From assembly GCF_014203605.1 (NCBI RefSeq), contig NZ_JACHJJ010000007.1, forward strand, positions 1 to 64,000: a stretch of 64,000 bases of DNA, read 5' to 3'. This document shows, piece after piece, positions 16,583 through 25,263 of this stretch. The translations under genes and the position numbers were made by a program. The notes under the pieces were generated by a model. That model had not been told where the DNA came from. It ran no database searches and saw nothing but the letters and a program-made list of their open reading frames with translations. Every line of letters starts with the position of its first letter. Position 1 is the first letter of the stretch. Origin of the DNA: Thiemannella venezuelensis. Its GTDB lineage: Bacteria; Actinomycetota; Actinomycetes; Streptosporangiales; Streptosporangiaceae.

Positions 16583-17170
16583 ATGCCGAAGATCGTCAAT
16601 CACGCGGAGCGCCGCGAGGAGGTCGTCGAGGCCGCCCGCCGCATCATCCTGCGCGACGGCATCGAGGCGGCGACGACCCGGGCCATCGCCAAGGAGGCGG
16701 GCTACTCCAACGGCGTGCTCACCCACTACTTCGCCGACAAGGACGAGATCATGCTCTCGGCGCTGCGCTCCTCGCACCGGCGCATCGTGGAGCGGCTGCG
16801 CACCAAGCTCTCCGGCCGCACCGGCCTGGCCGCCCTGCGCGAGCTGCTCCTGGACAACCTGCCGCTGGACGGCGAGCGCACCGCGGAGAGCGGCCTGGAG
16901 GTCGGCTTCTGGAGCCGGAGCCTGACCAGCCCCGCCCTGCTGGAGGCCCAGCGCGCCGAGGCGGGCGAGCTGCGCTACCTGGTGCGCAGCCTGCTCGGCG
17001 CGGCGGCCTCCGGCGGCGAGATCACCACCGCCGAGGACCTCGACGACGTCACCGAGCGGCTGCTCGCCCTCGTCGACGGGCTCAGCGTGCACCGGCTCCT
17101 CTACCCCGACCGGCTGGGCGCCGAGCGCGTCCAGCGGCTGCTGGAGGCCGAGCTGGACCGGCTCCGCTAG
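16583..17170 (+). CDS. TetR family transcriptional regulator (BetI-like C-terminal domain)
   Basis: 195 aa. The N-terminal HTH covers about residues 8-55: RREEVVEAARRIILRDGIEAATTRAIAKEAGYSNGVLTHYFADKDEIM, a textbook TetR HTH ending in the 'YF..K' helix. The remainder is an all-helical ligand and dimer domain resembling the BetI-type TetR_C. It is divergent from the PfkB/aminotransferase genes, which are its likely targets. ATG with GGAGCGGGG upstream. A 48-bp perfect palindrome follows the stop. Confidence 0.93.
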   Translation: MPKIVNHAERREEVVEAARRIILRDGIEAATTRAIAKEAGYSNGVLTHYFADKDEIMLSALRSSHRRIVERLRTKLSGRTGLAALRELLLDNLPLDGERTAESGLEVGFWSRSLTSPALLEAQRAEAGELRYLVRSLLGAAASGGEITTAEDLDDVTERLLALVDGLSVHRLLYPDRLGAERVQRLLEAELDRLR

Positions 17171-17186
17171 CCTCACGGCACGCCGG

Positions 17187-17234
17187 GACGCCCGCCCGGA
17201 CCACGGGGGCGCCCCCGTGGTCCGGGCGGGCGTC
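17187..17234. terminator. 48-bp perfect palindrome, bidirectional terminator
   Basis: Every base of the 48-bp stretch is self-complementary about the centre GGGGCGCCCC, giving arms of over 20 bp. It lies 17 nt after the TetR stop and 46 nt after the kinase stop on the other strand, so it can end both converging transcripts. No T-run follows. Confidence 0.75.
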
Positions 17235-17279
17235 GGAAGCCGGGCTCCGCCGGGGAGGGGCCCGCCTCCGCCCCCGCCG

Positions 17280-18068
17280 TCAGAGCAGCGCGTGGATCCG
17301 GTCGGCCACGCCCCTGGCCGTGGGCCGCTTGCCCGCGTCCCCGGTGCAGGCACGGACCAGCTCCGCCAGCTCGGGGGCAAGCTCGCCGCGGACCTCTGGC
17401 GCGGTGCTGTTGATCTTGCGTAGGGTCAGCAGCGGGTCGTGCACGGGCAGCTCGCCGTAGAGCCCCGTGCCGCCGCTCGCCGCCCAGTGCAGCGTCGCGC
17501 CGAGCGACCACACGTCCGAGGCCGGCGTGGGCCGGTCCCCCTGCAGCACCGCCGGGTCGGTGAACTCCACCGACCCCAGCGCGCCCATCCCGGTCACCGT
17601 CGCGCCCGGCGTCAGCACCTGCGACAGCCCGAGATCGGAGAGCTTGCCCCCGGTCTCGGTCAGCAGCACGTTGCCGGGGGTGATGTCGCGGTGCACGATG
17701 CCCTCCTCGTGCAGCGCCTGCGCGGCGTGCGCGGCGCAGGCGACGGCCCGCAGGGCCCGCTCCCGCGAAGGCGGCTCGGCCGGGCGGCCCAGCGAACCGG
17801 CGGGCAGGTACTCCATCGAGTAGTAGAACACCCCGCCCTGCTGACCCGCGTCGTAGAGCGTCACCAGGTACGGCGAGCGCACGGCGGCGAACGCCTTCAG
17901 CTCCCGGGTGGCCCGCCGGAAGGCGTCGGCCCCGGTGCCTCCGAGTACTTTCACGGCGACGAACTCGGCATCCACCGGCAGCCGCTCGGGCTTCCTGGCG
18001 AGGTGGAACTCCCCGTGGTTGCCCTCCCCCAGCGACCGGACGAACTTGTAGTCGGCGATGCCCTCCAC
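17280..18068 (-). CDS. Small soluble Ser/Thr protein kinase (Hanks type)
   Basis: 262 aa, kinase domain only: no transmembrane segment, PASTA repeats or sensor. The Gly-loop is LGEGNHGEFHLA (about residues 13-24), the ATP lysine is in FVAVKVLG, and the catalytic loop is IVHRDITPGNVLL (Thr where Lys is common after HRDI). The metal motif reads DLG instead of DFG, and the APE motif is replaced by EFTDPAV. HRD Asp and the Asn are present, so activity is plausible. The start is GTG 18066-18068 after GGAGGGGAG. It is divergent from the antiporter gene and a few kb from an FHA protein, a phosphothreonine-binding module, but a functional link is only inferred. Confidence 0.9.
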   Translation of the reverse strand: MEGIADYKFVRSLGEGNHGEFHLARKPERLPVDAEFVAVKVLGGTGADAFRRATRELKAFAAVRSPYLVTLYDAGQQGGVFYYSMEYLPAGSLGRPAEPPSRERALRAVACAAHAAQALHEEGIVHRDITPGNVLLTETGGKLSDLGLSQVLTPGATVTGMGALGSVEFTDPAVLQGDRPTPASDVWSLGATLHWAASGGTGLYGELPVHDPLLTLRKINSTAPEVRGELAPELAELVRACTGDAGKRPTARGVADRIHALL

Positions 18069-18181
18069 CGGCGTTCTCCCCTCCGAACCTCATACGGCCC
18101 TCGCGACGCCGCCTTCCTCACGGTAACGTCGCCCTGGTCATTGTCGGGGCTTTTCTTTGCCCACGGGAAGGGTGCTCGCCG

Positions 18182-20206
18182 GTGCTCCGCATGGATCTTC
18201 TCCTGCTCGACCTCGTGATCGTCTTGGCCGCCGCGCGGCTCCTCGGGGCCGCGGCCAGGCGGATCGGCCAGCCCCCGGTGGTCGGCGAGATCCTGGCGGG
18301 CATCCTGCTCGGCCCCACCCTGCTCGGCCCGTTCCTGGGCGACGCCCTGTTCGGCCCGGAGATGAAACCCCCGCTGCAGGCCCTGGCCAACGTCGGGCTG
18401 GTGCTCTTCATGTTCGTCGTCGGCCTGGAACTGGACCAGAAGCTGGTGCGGGGCAAGGGCCGGATCGCGGTGACCGTCGCGCTCGGTTCCACGGTGCTGC
18501 CGTTCGTGCTGGGCTGCGGGCTCGCGCTGGCCATCGCGGGCGATCACGTCGGCGGGGAGAAGACCCTGTCCTTCGTGCTGTTCATGGGAGCGGCGATGGC
18601 CGCCACCGCCTTCCCCGTGCTGGCCCGCATCCTCACCGACCGGGGAATGCAGCGCATCACGCTCGGCGGCCTCTCGCTGGCCGCCGCCGCGGTGATCGAC
18701 GTGCTCGCCTGGACCGTGCTGGCCGTCGTGGTGGCCATCGCCGGGACCGGCGACGCGGAGGGGCAGTGGAAGGTCGCGCTGGCGCTGCCGTACGCGCTGG
18801 TGATGTTCCTGGTGGTCCGCCCCCTGCTGGCGCGGCTGGTGCCCGCCCGGGAGAAGGCGGGACGGCTGACGCCGGGGCTGCTCTCGCTGGTGCTCATCGG
18901 ACTGATCGGCTCGGCCTGGGCGACCGAGTGGATGCACGTGCACTTCATCTTCGGCGCGTTCCTGTTCGGCGCGGTCATGCCCCGCGAGGGCGCCGAGCAG
19001 CTCATCCACGAGATCCTGGAGCGCCTGGAGCAGCTCGCCGTCCTGCTCCTGCTGCCGATGTTCTTCGTCGTGGCCGGGCTCAACGTCAACCTGCGGGAAC
19101 TGGACCTGTCCAGCCTCGGCACCCTGGCCGCGATCCTGGCGGTGGCGATCGGCGGCAAGCTGCTGGGCTCCTACGCCGCGGCCCGCACGCAGGGGGTGCC
19201 CGGACGGCAGTCCTGGGCGCTGGCCACCCTGCTGAACACCCGCGGGCTCACCGAGATCGTCATCCTCACCGTCGGCCTGCAGAAGGGCGTGCTCGACAAC
19301 GAGCTGTACTCGCTGATGGTGGTGATGGCCCTGGTCACCACCGGGATGACCGGCCCGCTCCTGCGCAGGATCTACCCCGACCGGCGCATCGCCCGCGACA
19401 TCGCCGAGGCCGAACGCGCCGCGCTGGGAGAGACCGCCGCGCACCGGGTGCTGGCCGTCGTCCCCGCGCCGCCCGCCGGGCAGGGGCCGCTGGTGGACCT
19501 GGCCTCCGTCCTGGCCCGCGCGGCCTCCCCCTCCGAGGTGGCCCTGGTCCACCTGCGCCCCTACCCGAACGGCCGGCTGGAGGTGGGCACCGGCCTGTCG
19601 TCGGAGCTGGCCGAGATGGCCGGGACCCTCCAGGAGCTGGAGACGCTCGCAGCCGGGGCCCGTGCCCGGGGCTCGGTGGCCAGGGTGGTGAGCCGGTTCG
19701 CCGCGGACGTGGCCGCCGAACTGCCCGAGGTGACCGCCGGGGCCCGGCCCGACCTGCTGGTGCTGCCCGCGGACATGCCCGGCCACGCGGCCGTCCGGAC
19801 GGCCGCGGAGTGCCGCGTGGTGACCGTGCTCCCCCCGGGCCGTCCCGACACCGCCGACGCGGGGACGGCCGGCGCGGGGACGGGACCCGTCGCGGTGCAC
19901 GCCGGCCGGGGCGGCTCCGACGCCGCCGTCCACGTCGCGCTCGTGCTCGCCCTGCTGGACGACCGGCCGCTCGTCGTCACCGGCGGCGGCCGGACCGGCG
20001 CCCTGGTCCGGCGGCTGGCCGGGCTGGGGGTGGCGGTCACGGCGGGTGAGGTCCCGCCCGGCGCGCTGGTCGTGGCCCCCGACACCGCGGCCGCGCCGGC
20101 CGGTGCGCACCTGCTCGTCCGCGCCGAGCAGGATGCCGACCCGGTCGACTGGGCCGCCGCGGTCGCCGCCCTGCGCGCCGTGCCCGCGCCGGCGACCCGG
20201 TCCTGA
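18182..20206 (+). CDS. CPA2 family cation/proton antiporter (KefB-like) with a C-terminal USP-like domain
   Basis: 674 aa. Residues about 5-395 form a 12-13 helix Na+/H+ exchanger domain: QPPVVGEILAGILLGPTLLG (the conserved 'VGEI.AGI.LGP' helix), ANVGLVLFMFVVGLELD and GAAMAATAFPVLARIL, a CPA2 core. Residues about 415-670 look like two degenerate universal-stress-protein halves (VLAVVPAPPAG, PDLLVLPADMPG, ARPLVVTGG-like strands). Such proteins exchange K+ or Na+ for H+; the cytosolic part may sense nucleotides. The GTG start at 18182 follows GGGAAGGG at about 12 nt; ATG 18191 is an alternative. The next gene is convergent. Confidence 0.87.
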   Translation: MLRMDLLLLDLVIVLAAARLLGAAARRIGQPPVVGEILAGILLGPTLLGPFLGDALFGPEMKPPLQALANVGLVLFMFVVGLELDQKLVRGKGRIAVTVALGSTVLPFVLGCGLALAIAGDHVGGEKTLSFVLFMGAAMAATAFPVLARILTDRGMQRITLGGLSLAAAAVIDVLAWTVLAVVVAIAGTGDAEGQWKVALALPYALVMFLVVRPLLARLVPAREKAGRLTPGLLSLVLIGLIGSAWATEWMHVHFIFGAFLFGAVMPREGAEQLIHEILERLEQLAVLLLLPMFFVVAGLNVNLRELDLSSLGTLAAILAVAIGGKLLGSYAAARTQGVPGRQSWALATLLNTRGLTEIVILTVGLQKGVLDNELYSLMVVMALVTTGMTGPLLRRIYPDRRIARDIAEAERAALGETAAHRVLAVVPAPPAGQGPLVDLASVLARAASPSEVALVHLRPYPNGRLEVGTGLSSELAEMAGTLQELETLAAGARARGSVARVVSRFAADVAAELPEVTAGARPDLLVLPADMPGHAAVRTAAECRVVTVLPPGRPDTADAGTAGAGTGPVAVHAGRGGSDAAVHVALVLALLDDRPLVVTGGGRTGALVRRLAGLGVAVTAGEVPPGALVVAPDTAAAPAGAHLLVRAEQDADPVDWAAAVAALRAVPAPATRS

Positions 20207-20222
20207 GGCGCGGGCGGTACCG

Positions 20223-21773
20223 CTAGCCGTTGCGGTGCGACTCGTAGCGCATGGTGCGCGAGACGCCGATCCGCACGGTCGTGCCGGGCGCGACCGTGAC
20301 CGGCTCGTTCGGCGGGATGTCGTAGAAGTTGGGGTCGTTCGGCGGCTGGATCTGCGTGCCGTTGACCGATCCCAGGTCGACCAGGTTGACGTCCCAGCCG
20401 TCCAGCGCCACCCGCAGATGGCGCCGGGAGACCGAACCGTCGGGGCTGGTGACCTTGGCCGGGCGGACCGAGCCGTCGGCGACCTCCGGGGCCCGCTCGG
20501 GGTCGCGGCCGAGCAGGTAGTCGGTGTCGAGGCGGAGCGTCATGCCGTCGTCGAGCAGGAGCACGCCCAGCGGCGGGCGCGGCCCCTTGTAGGGGACGAG
20601 CGTGCGCTGCACCAGCGCGATGCCGCAGACCGCACAGTACGGCACCCGCGGATCGTTGAAGTGGTCGTTCTTGCAGTCCACGCCGTAGACCAGCGGGCGC
20701 GACTCGGGCTCGGGCTGCACCGGCATCTCGGGGGCGGTCTGCGAGGGGCCGCCGGGGGTCAGCAGCTCGTACTCGAACGACTCGTGGCGGAAGTCGACGG
20801 GGTCGCCGCCCATGCCGTTGGCGCGGGCGGTCTCGATGTCCTCGTGCCCCGCCATGACCGGGCCGGGGCCGGAGGGAGGGCCCTGCGGCGGGATCTGCGG
20901 CATGGGCTCGGAGTGCCAGCCCGCCGGGGCGGGAGCCTGGGGCTCCATCGGAGGTGCCGTGTAGGGGTCGGCGGGGCCGAGCGGATACGGCGGCGGACCG
21001 GGCGGGGCCGTCTCCACCGGGGGCCCGGACCGCTCCATCGGCGCCGGGCCGGGGTCCAGCGGCGCCCCCCAGTCGGGGACCGGCGGCGGGCCGGGCACGG
21101 CGGCCCCCGCGGCGGGCTCGGGCGCGGCGGGCACGGAGAACTCGGGCGCGGGCTGCGCCTGGTGCGCGGAGGGCTCCGGGTGCGCGGGAGGCGCCGGGTG
21201 CGAGGAGGGCACCGGGCGCGCGGAGGGCACCGGGCGCGCGGAGGACTCGGAGGGCGCGGGAGAGGCGGCCGCCGGCCGCTGCGCGGACCACGGCGCCTCG
21301 CCTGCCTCGGACGGGTCGCACTCGACCCCGCCGCCGACGACCACGCCGCTGTCCAGCCGGGCGAGCCGCTGCGCGGCCCCGGCCTCGGGCAGGCGGAGCT
21401 CGACCCGGGTGACCGGGCCCGGCACCAGCCGGTCGGACCAGGTGAGGGCGTCGCGCCCGGCGAGCCTGACCTCCCCGCCGGCGCCGGTGACCGACGCGGA
21501 CGCAGGGCCGCTGACCAGTACGGCCACTCCCTCCGGCACGGGACCGGCGACGGCGCACGCCACCGGCTCGCCCATCATGGAGGCCAGCACCTGGGCGACG
21601 CGCCGGGCCAGCGCCCGTCCGTCCCCGCCCGAGGCGGCGGTCTCCCGGACCGCCCCCAGCAGGTCCTCCGCCACGGCCTCGGCCGCGTCGCACACCAGCA
21701 GCAGTCCGCCCACATGGGCGACCAGCCCGTTGCCCGGAAGCGGACGCACCGCTCCGAAGCCCTGGTCGGTCAC
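20223..21773 (-). CDS. FHA domain protein with zinc-ribbon-like motif and Pro-rich linker
   Basis: 516 aa from GTG 21771-21773, which overlaps the upstream stop (GTGA) and follows GGGAGGGAGAG. Residues about 1-150 are a compact domain I do not recognise. About 165-330 is a Pro/Ala/Ser linker with in-frame repeats. About 375-400 has CKNDHFNDPRVPYCAVCG, a C...C-x2-C zinc-ribbon-like motif seen before FHA domains in actinobacteria. The C-terminus (about 425-516) is an FHA domain with LGRDP, SVSRRH and LGSVNGT, the phosphothreonine-binding residues. FHA domains read Ser/Thr kinase output. It is the third gene of an operon with a 4-TM protein and an oxidoreductase. Confidence 0.85.
   Translation of the reverse strand: MTDQGFGAVRPLPGNGLVAHVGGLLLVCDAAEAVAEDLLGAVRETAASGGDGRALARRVAQVLASMMGEPVACAVAGPVPEGVAVLVSGPASASVTGAGGEVRLAGRDALTWSDRLVPGPVTRVELRLPEAGAAQRLARLDSGVVVGGGVECDPSEAGEAPWSAQRPAAASPAPSESSARPVPSARPVPSSHPAPPAHPEPSAHQAQPAPEFSVPAAPEPAAGAAVPGPPPVPDWGAPLDPGPAPMERSGPPVETAPPGPPPYPLGPADPYTAPPMEPQAPAPAGWHSEPMPQIPPQGPPSGPGPVMAGHEDIETARANGMGGDPVDFRHESFEYELLTPGGPSQTAPEMPVQPEPESRPLVYGVDCKNDHFNDPRVPYCAVCGIALVQRTLVPYKGPRPPLGVLLLDDGMTLRLDTDYLLGRDPERAPEVADGSVRPAKVTSPDGSVSRRHLRVALDGWDVNLVDLGSVNGTQIQPPNDPNFYDIPPNEPVTVAPGTTVRIGVSRTMRYESHRNG
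21189..21242 (-). repeat. Tandem 18-bp repeats in the Pro-rich linker of the FHA protein
   Basis: Two exact 18-bp units (21207-21224 and 21225-21242) and one degenerate copy before them encode SARPVP-type repeats. Repeat number may vary between strains without breaking the frame. Confidence 0.7.
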
Positions 21774-22207
21774 AGAACTCTCCCTCCCCGGAAACGCCAC
21801 CGGATGAACGGCACCCTCATCGGGCCGTTCGCCACCAGCCACATCGATACCCAGACGACGGTGAAGTGCGTCCAGAACGCGGCCGGTGGGATCGGATCGA
21901 TGAAACCGACCGCACCGGACCGTAGCAAAAAGTACAGCAGAAGGCCTTCGGGCACGAGCGTCAGCAAACCGAACAGGGTCGGCCAGTCCTTCTCCCACCG
22001 GAACTGCATGAGGAAGTGGTAGAGCAGCTCCCAGCCGACGCCCAGGACGCCCACCGCCACCAGGACCAGCAGGCCGGTGACGTAGAGGTCGCCGAGCGGC
22101 CCTGCGGCGCCGGGCACGACCGGCATGACCAGCAGCGTGATGACCACACCGACGGTGGCCAGCAGGAACAGGCGCGTCTGGATGCGCCCGATCAGGGTCG
22201 GAACCAT
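21770..22207 (-). CDS. Small membrane protein with four predicted helices, unknown function
   Basis: 145 aa. Hydrophobic segments lie at about residues 12-30, 40-67, 75-95 and 107-126, with the sequence FRWEKDWPTLFGLL in the loop between the second and third. The end is basic (MRVPFIRWRFRGGRVL), suggesting a cytosolic C-terminus. I do not recognise the family. It starts 15 nt after the oxidoreductase and its TGA overlaps the FHA start codon by 3 nt, so all three are translated from one mRNA. It could anchor the oxidoreductase or FHA protein at the membrane. Confidence 0.75.
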   Translation of the reverse strand: MVPTLIGRIQTRLFLLATVGVVITLLVMPVVPGAAGPLGDLYVTGLLVLVAVGVLGVGWELLYHFLMQFRWEKDWPTLFGLLTLVPEGLLLYFLLRSGAVGFIDPIPPAAFWTHFTVVWVSMWLVANGPMRVPFIRWRFRGGRVL

Positions 22208-22222
22208 GAGAACACCTCTTCC

Positions 22223-23758
22223 TTACACCGGCGAGTTGAAGACCCACTTGAACCACTGCGAGGTCGAGCGCAGCGGCCCCATCTTCCGGACGAAACCCCG
22301 TCTGGCCAGGTCGTCGGCGATCTCCTGGGCCGCGATCTGCAGGCCGAGGAAGGTGTCGACGCCGGGGAAGTAGCCGCCGAGGGTGGCCGAGCCGGAGGCG
22401 TACAGGGCGCCGTCCCCGCTGGCCGTGCCCTTCACCTCGAAGTGGCGCTCCACGTCCAGCCGCCCGACCGGGTTGCGGCCGGCTCCGCCGTACGTGAGCA
22501 GGTCCGCGAAGACCCGGTGCTCGGCGATGTCGGCCTCCAGGCCCGTGCAGTCGATGATGTAGTCGGCCACCGGCTCGCGGACGATGCCGTCGCTGCTGCG
22601 CACGTAGCTGACCAGCCGGCCGTCGGGGGCGCGCTCCACCCGGTCCACCGTACCCTGCACGGCGTGGTAGTAGCCGCCCGAGCGCCCGGCGCGCATCTGC
22701 TCCTGCCAGCGCCGCCGGTAGGGGGTGTTCGTCCCGCCCATCTCCTTGTACTTCTTGGCCCGGTCGGCGCCTTCGAGCTTGCGCATCTCCGCCTTCAGCT
22801 GGCCGCCCCACACCGACTTGGGGTAGTTGAAGCCCTGGTAGGCCCAGCCGTCGCCGCCCTTGCGCCGGGCCCAGATGTGGGGTCCGTGCGAGCCGGTGAC
22901 GAAGGTCCGGAAGATGTGGATGATCTGGGTCTTCAGCCCGAGCCGCTCCCGGTCGTCGAACAGGCGCTGGAGCACCCGGGAGGCGACGATGCCGCCGCCC
23001 CGGATGACCACCGTGCCGGGCCGGGTCTTGAGGAACTCGTAGACCTGCTCGTGCGGCTCGTAGGCGTTGACCACGTGCTGGTAGTCGGAGTACTTCGTGC
23101 GGAACTCCTGCAGGTCGGGCAGGAACTTCAGGCCCGGGTAGCCGACCGCGATGTGCACGAACCGCGAGCGGAAGACGATGCGCTTGGTGGGCGCGGCGCC
23201 CTCGGGCGGGGTGACCACGGTGAAGTAGCCGCCCCCGGACCGGCGGCGCACCATCCGGACCTGGCCCTTGACCAGCATGTCCCAGTAGCCGATGCGCTTG
23301 GCCTCGCGCTCCAGGTTCTCGAAGACCGTCCCGGCGCGCGGCGTCCAGTAGTCGTTCAGGAGGGGCTCGGTGAGCAGTTGCCACAGGTAGGCCGGGTTCT
23401 TGTCCTTCCAGGCCTCCTCCAGCGCGTAGGAGGGGAATCCCCAGAGGTTGTCGGGGCGGGAGGAGGAGTCGGAGCGGATCCGCTCACTCCGGGGGATCTG
23501 CGAGCACCTGGTGAGGAACTCGTAGGTCTGCCAGGGATGGTCGATGTTGGACACGACCCGCATCTGCGAGGTCGGGACACCGTAGATCCGCAGGTAGTCG
23601 AGGGTTACGAAGGAGCCGATACCCCCACCCGCGGTGAGGAAGGGGATGTCGTACATCGGGATTCCGGCGGACGCGACCATCTGGTCCGTCCACTCCGGAG
23701 CGCCGAGGAGCTCCGGAGTCAGGTCACCGGCCGAGGCCGGCGTATGGGGGGCTGCCAA
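22223..23758 (-). CDS. Putative FAD/NAD(P)-dependent oxidoreductase of unknown substrate
   Basis: 511 aa. The centre has a dinucleotide-binding-like strand TRPGTVVIRGGGIVASRVLQRLF (G-x-G-x2-x3 type, about residue 255). Later VADYIIDCTGLEADIAEH and DGALYASGSATLGGYFPGVDTFLGLQIAAQEIADDLA resemble the closing FAD motif of flavoprotein monooxygenases and L-lysine/L-ornithine hydroxylase relatives. The N-terminal FLTAGGGIGSF is a degenerate GxGxxG. The TTG start (23756-23758) is supported by AAGGGA 8 nt upstream. It is the first gene of the operon with the 4-TM and FHA proteins. The substrate is not inferable. Confidence 0.7.
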   Translation of the reverse strand: MAAPHTPASAGDLTPELLGAPEWTDQMVASAGIPMYDIPFLTAGGGIGSFVTLDYLRIYGVPTSQMRVVSNIDHPWQTYEFLTRCSQIPRSERIRSDSSSRPDNLWGFPSYALEEAWKDKNPAYLWQLLTEPLLNDYWTPRAGTVFENLEREAKRIGYWDMLVKGQVRMVRRRSGGGYFTVVTPPEGAAPTKRIVFRSRFVHIAVGYPGLKFLPDLQEFRTKYSDYQHVVNAYEPHEQVYEFLKTRPGTVVIRGGGIVASRVLQRLFDDRERLGLKTQIIHIFRTFVTGSHGPHIWARRKGGDGWAYQGFNYPKSVWGGQLKAEMRKLEGADRAKKYKEMGGTNTPYRRRWQEQMRAGRSGGYYHAVQGTVDRVERAPDGRLVSYVRSSDGIVREPVADYIIDCTGLEADIAEHRVFADLLTYGGAGRNPVGRLDVERHFEVKGTASGDGALYASGSATLGGYFPGVDTFLGLQIAAQEIADDLARRGFVRKMGPLRSTSQWFKWVFNSPV

Positions 23759-23955
23759 TTGATGCGTCCCTTAGCTCCGTGGCCAACCGGGTCAGTTGAC
23801 CAGAACACTAGTCTCGGTGCGCGCCGAAAACGAGGGGACGAACAGGGCACTCTTCCCCCGGTTTCCCTCGAGTGCCGCTCACCGGGCGCCTGAGCGCCGT
23901 CCGCGTCCCGTTTCCCCGCACCCCTTCAGACGCCCGAAACCCCCGATAGGTTCGC

Positions 23956-25089
23956 TCAGGCTCCGATGAACACGCGGTTCACGTCCGAGGTGGCGAGCAC
24001 GCCGAAGATCTCCCCGCCCCGCTCGACGAGGAGGTACTCCCCGGCGGGGGCGCCGCGCATGGCGTCGATCAGGGACTCCCCCGCCAGGTCGGCGGCCAGC
24101 ACCAGTTCCGGTTCGAGGCTGCGCGCCAGTGAGCCGACGGTCACCCAGGGGCGGCGGGCCTCCGGGGTCGCCTCCACCGCGACCTCGTTGACGATCCCGG
24201 TCGGGCGGCCCTCGTGGTCCACCACGACCATGGCGCCCGCCTGCGCCTCCGCCGTACGGCGCAGCGCCTCGGCCAGCGGCACGTCGGCGGTGACCGCGAT
24301 GGCCCGGCGCGCGAGGGCGCGGGCGTTCACCTGCGGGATGCGGGCCCGCATCCGGGCTCCGACCAGCGCCTGCGTGGAGCCGAACCAGATGAAGGAGGCC
24401 AGCAGCACCGACCAGATGAGCATGAACCAGATCGGCTCCTGACCGCTCATCAGCGACAGCACGATGGGCCAGGCGACCAGCAGGACCGCCAGGACACGGC
24501 CGCCCCAGGCCGCCACGACCGTTCCCGAGCCGGAGTTGCGGGTGACCTTCCACACTCCCGCGCGGAGCATGCGCCCCCCGTCCAGCGGCAGGCCGGGCAG
24601 CAGGTTGAAGATCCCGACGATCAGGTTGGCGAACCAGAGCTGGAGGGTCAGCTCACCGAGGATGGTGTCGGGGTCCAGGATCCGCCCCAGGGCGTAGCCC
24701 GCGCCGCCGAGCCCCAGCGACAGCAGCGGCCCGGCGAAGGCCACCATGAACTCCCGGCCCGGGGTCTCCGGCTCGCGCTCGATCTCGGAGACGCCGCCGA
24801 GCAGGTAGAGCGTGATGCGGCGGACCGGCAGGCCGTACATCTTCGCGACCACGCAGTGCGCCAGCTCGTGCAGCAGCACCGAGACGTACAGCAGCACCGC
24901 GAAGGCGAGCGCCACCACGTAGGACAGCTCGGTGCTCAGGCCGGGCAGCCGCCCCAGCACCGTGGGCTGGTAGAGGAAGGTGATGAACGCCGCCACGATG
25001 AACCAGGTCGGCGAGACGTAGACCGGGATGCCGAACGGGCGTCCCATCCGCAGACCCGGACGGTCCTGGCGCGGGCTCTCGCTGCTCAC
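23956..25089 (-). CDS. Site-2 protease family (M50) membrane metalloprotease with CBS pair
   Basis: 377 aa from GTG 25087-25089 (GAGGAG 13 nt upstream; in-frame ATG 25224 is possible but would enter the divergent promoter). The zinc motif is VLLHELAHCVVAK (HExxH). The third ligand lies in LPGLPLDGGRMLRAG, the S2P 'LDGG' motif. Six or so helices are followed by two CBS domains (about residues 255-375: IAVTADVPLAEALRR and VLAADLAGESLIDAM). M50 proteases cut transmembrane substrates; CBS domains usually bind adenosine nucleotides. It resembles the Rip3-like class. It is divergent from the recB-like gene. Confidence 0.9.
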   Translation of the reverse strand: MSSESPRQDRPGLRMGRPFGIPVYVSPTWFIVAAFITFLYQPTVLGRLPGLSTELSYVVALAFAVLLYVSVLLHELAHCVVAKMYGLPVRRITLYLLGGVSEIEREPETPGREFMVAFAGPLLSLGLGGAGYALGRILDPDTILGELTLQLWFANLIVGIFNLLPGLPLDGGRMLRAGVWKVTRNSGSGTVVAAWGGRVLAVLLVAWPIVLSLMSGQEPIWFMLIWSVLLASFIWFGSTQALVGARMRARIPQVNARALARRAIAVTADVPLAEALRRTAEAQAGAMVVVDHEGRPTGIVNEVAVEATPEARRPWVTVGSLARSLEPELVLAADLAGESLIDAMRGAPAGEYLLVERGGEIFGVLATSDVNRVFIGA

Positions 25090-25251
25090 CGCTGGCTCAC
25101 CACTCCTCGGTTCCTCGACGCGTTTCCCCGGTTCACTGGGTCTTCCGGCCTCGATGCTACGCTCCCGCGGGCCGCCTGGCCGCACCGTGGACGCAACGCC
25201 GGTGCGGAAGGCGTCACGCGGCACGGGGCGCGAACTGTCGCCGGGGTGACC

Positions 25252-25257
25252 TACAGT
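25252..25257 (+). promoter_or_regulatory. -10 element of the recB-like gene (leaderless)
   Basis: TACAGT ends exactly 6 nt before ATG 25264 and no ribosome binding site is present, so transcription should start at or beside the A of the start codon. Confidence 0.55.
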
Positions 25258-25263
25258 GCGGAC

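Noticed and set aside
20223-23384. 1053-codon frame covering the FHA gene, the membrane protein gene and part of the oxidoreductase
   Set aside because: The upper part is a shadow of the oxidoreductase in another frame. The FHA protein starts at GTG 21773, coupled to the stop of the membrane protein gene.
23385-24553. Minus-strand open frame 23879-24553 and its relatives inside the M50 gene
   Set aside because: It is a frame shadow of the protease gene; it has low-complexity composition and no start signal.
24214-25263. Upstream extension of the recB-like frame
   Set aside because: The added sequence overlaps the M50 gene on the other strand and reads as low-complexity. The domain begins at MSLTEPT with a -10 element 6 nt upstream.
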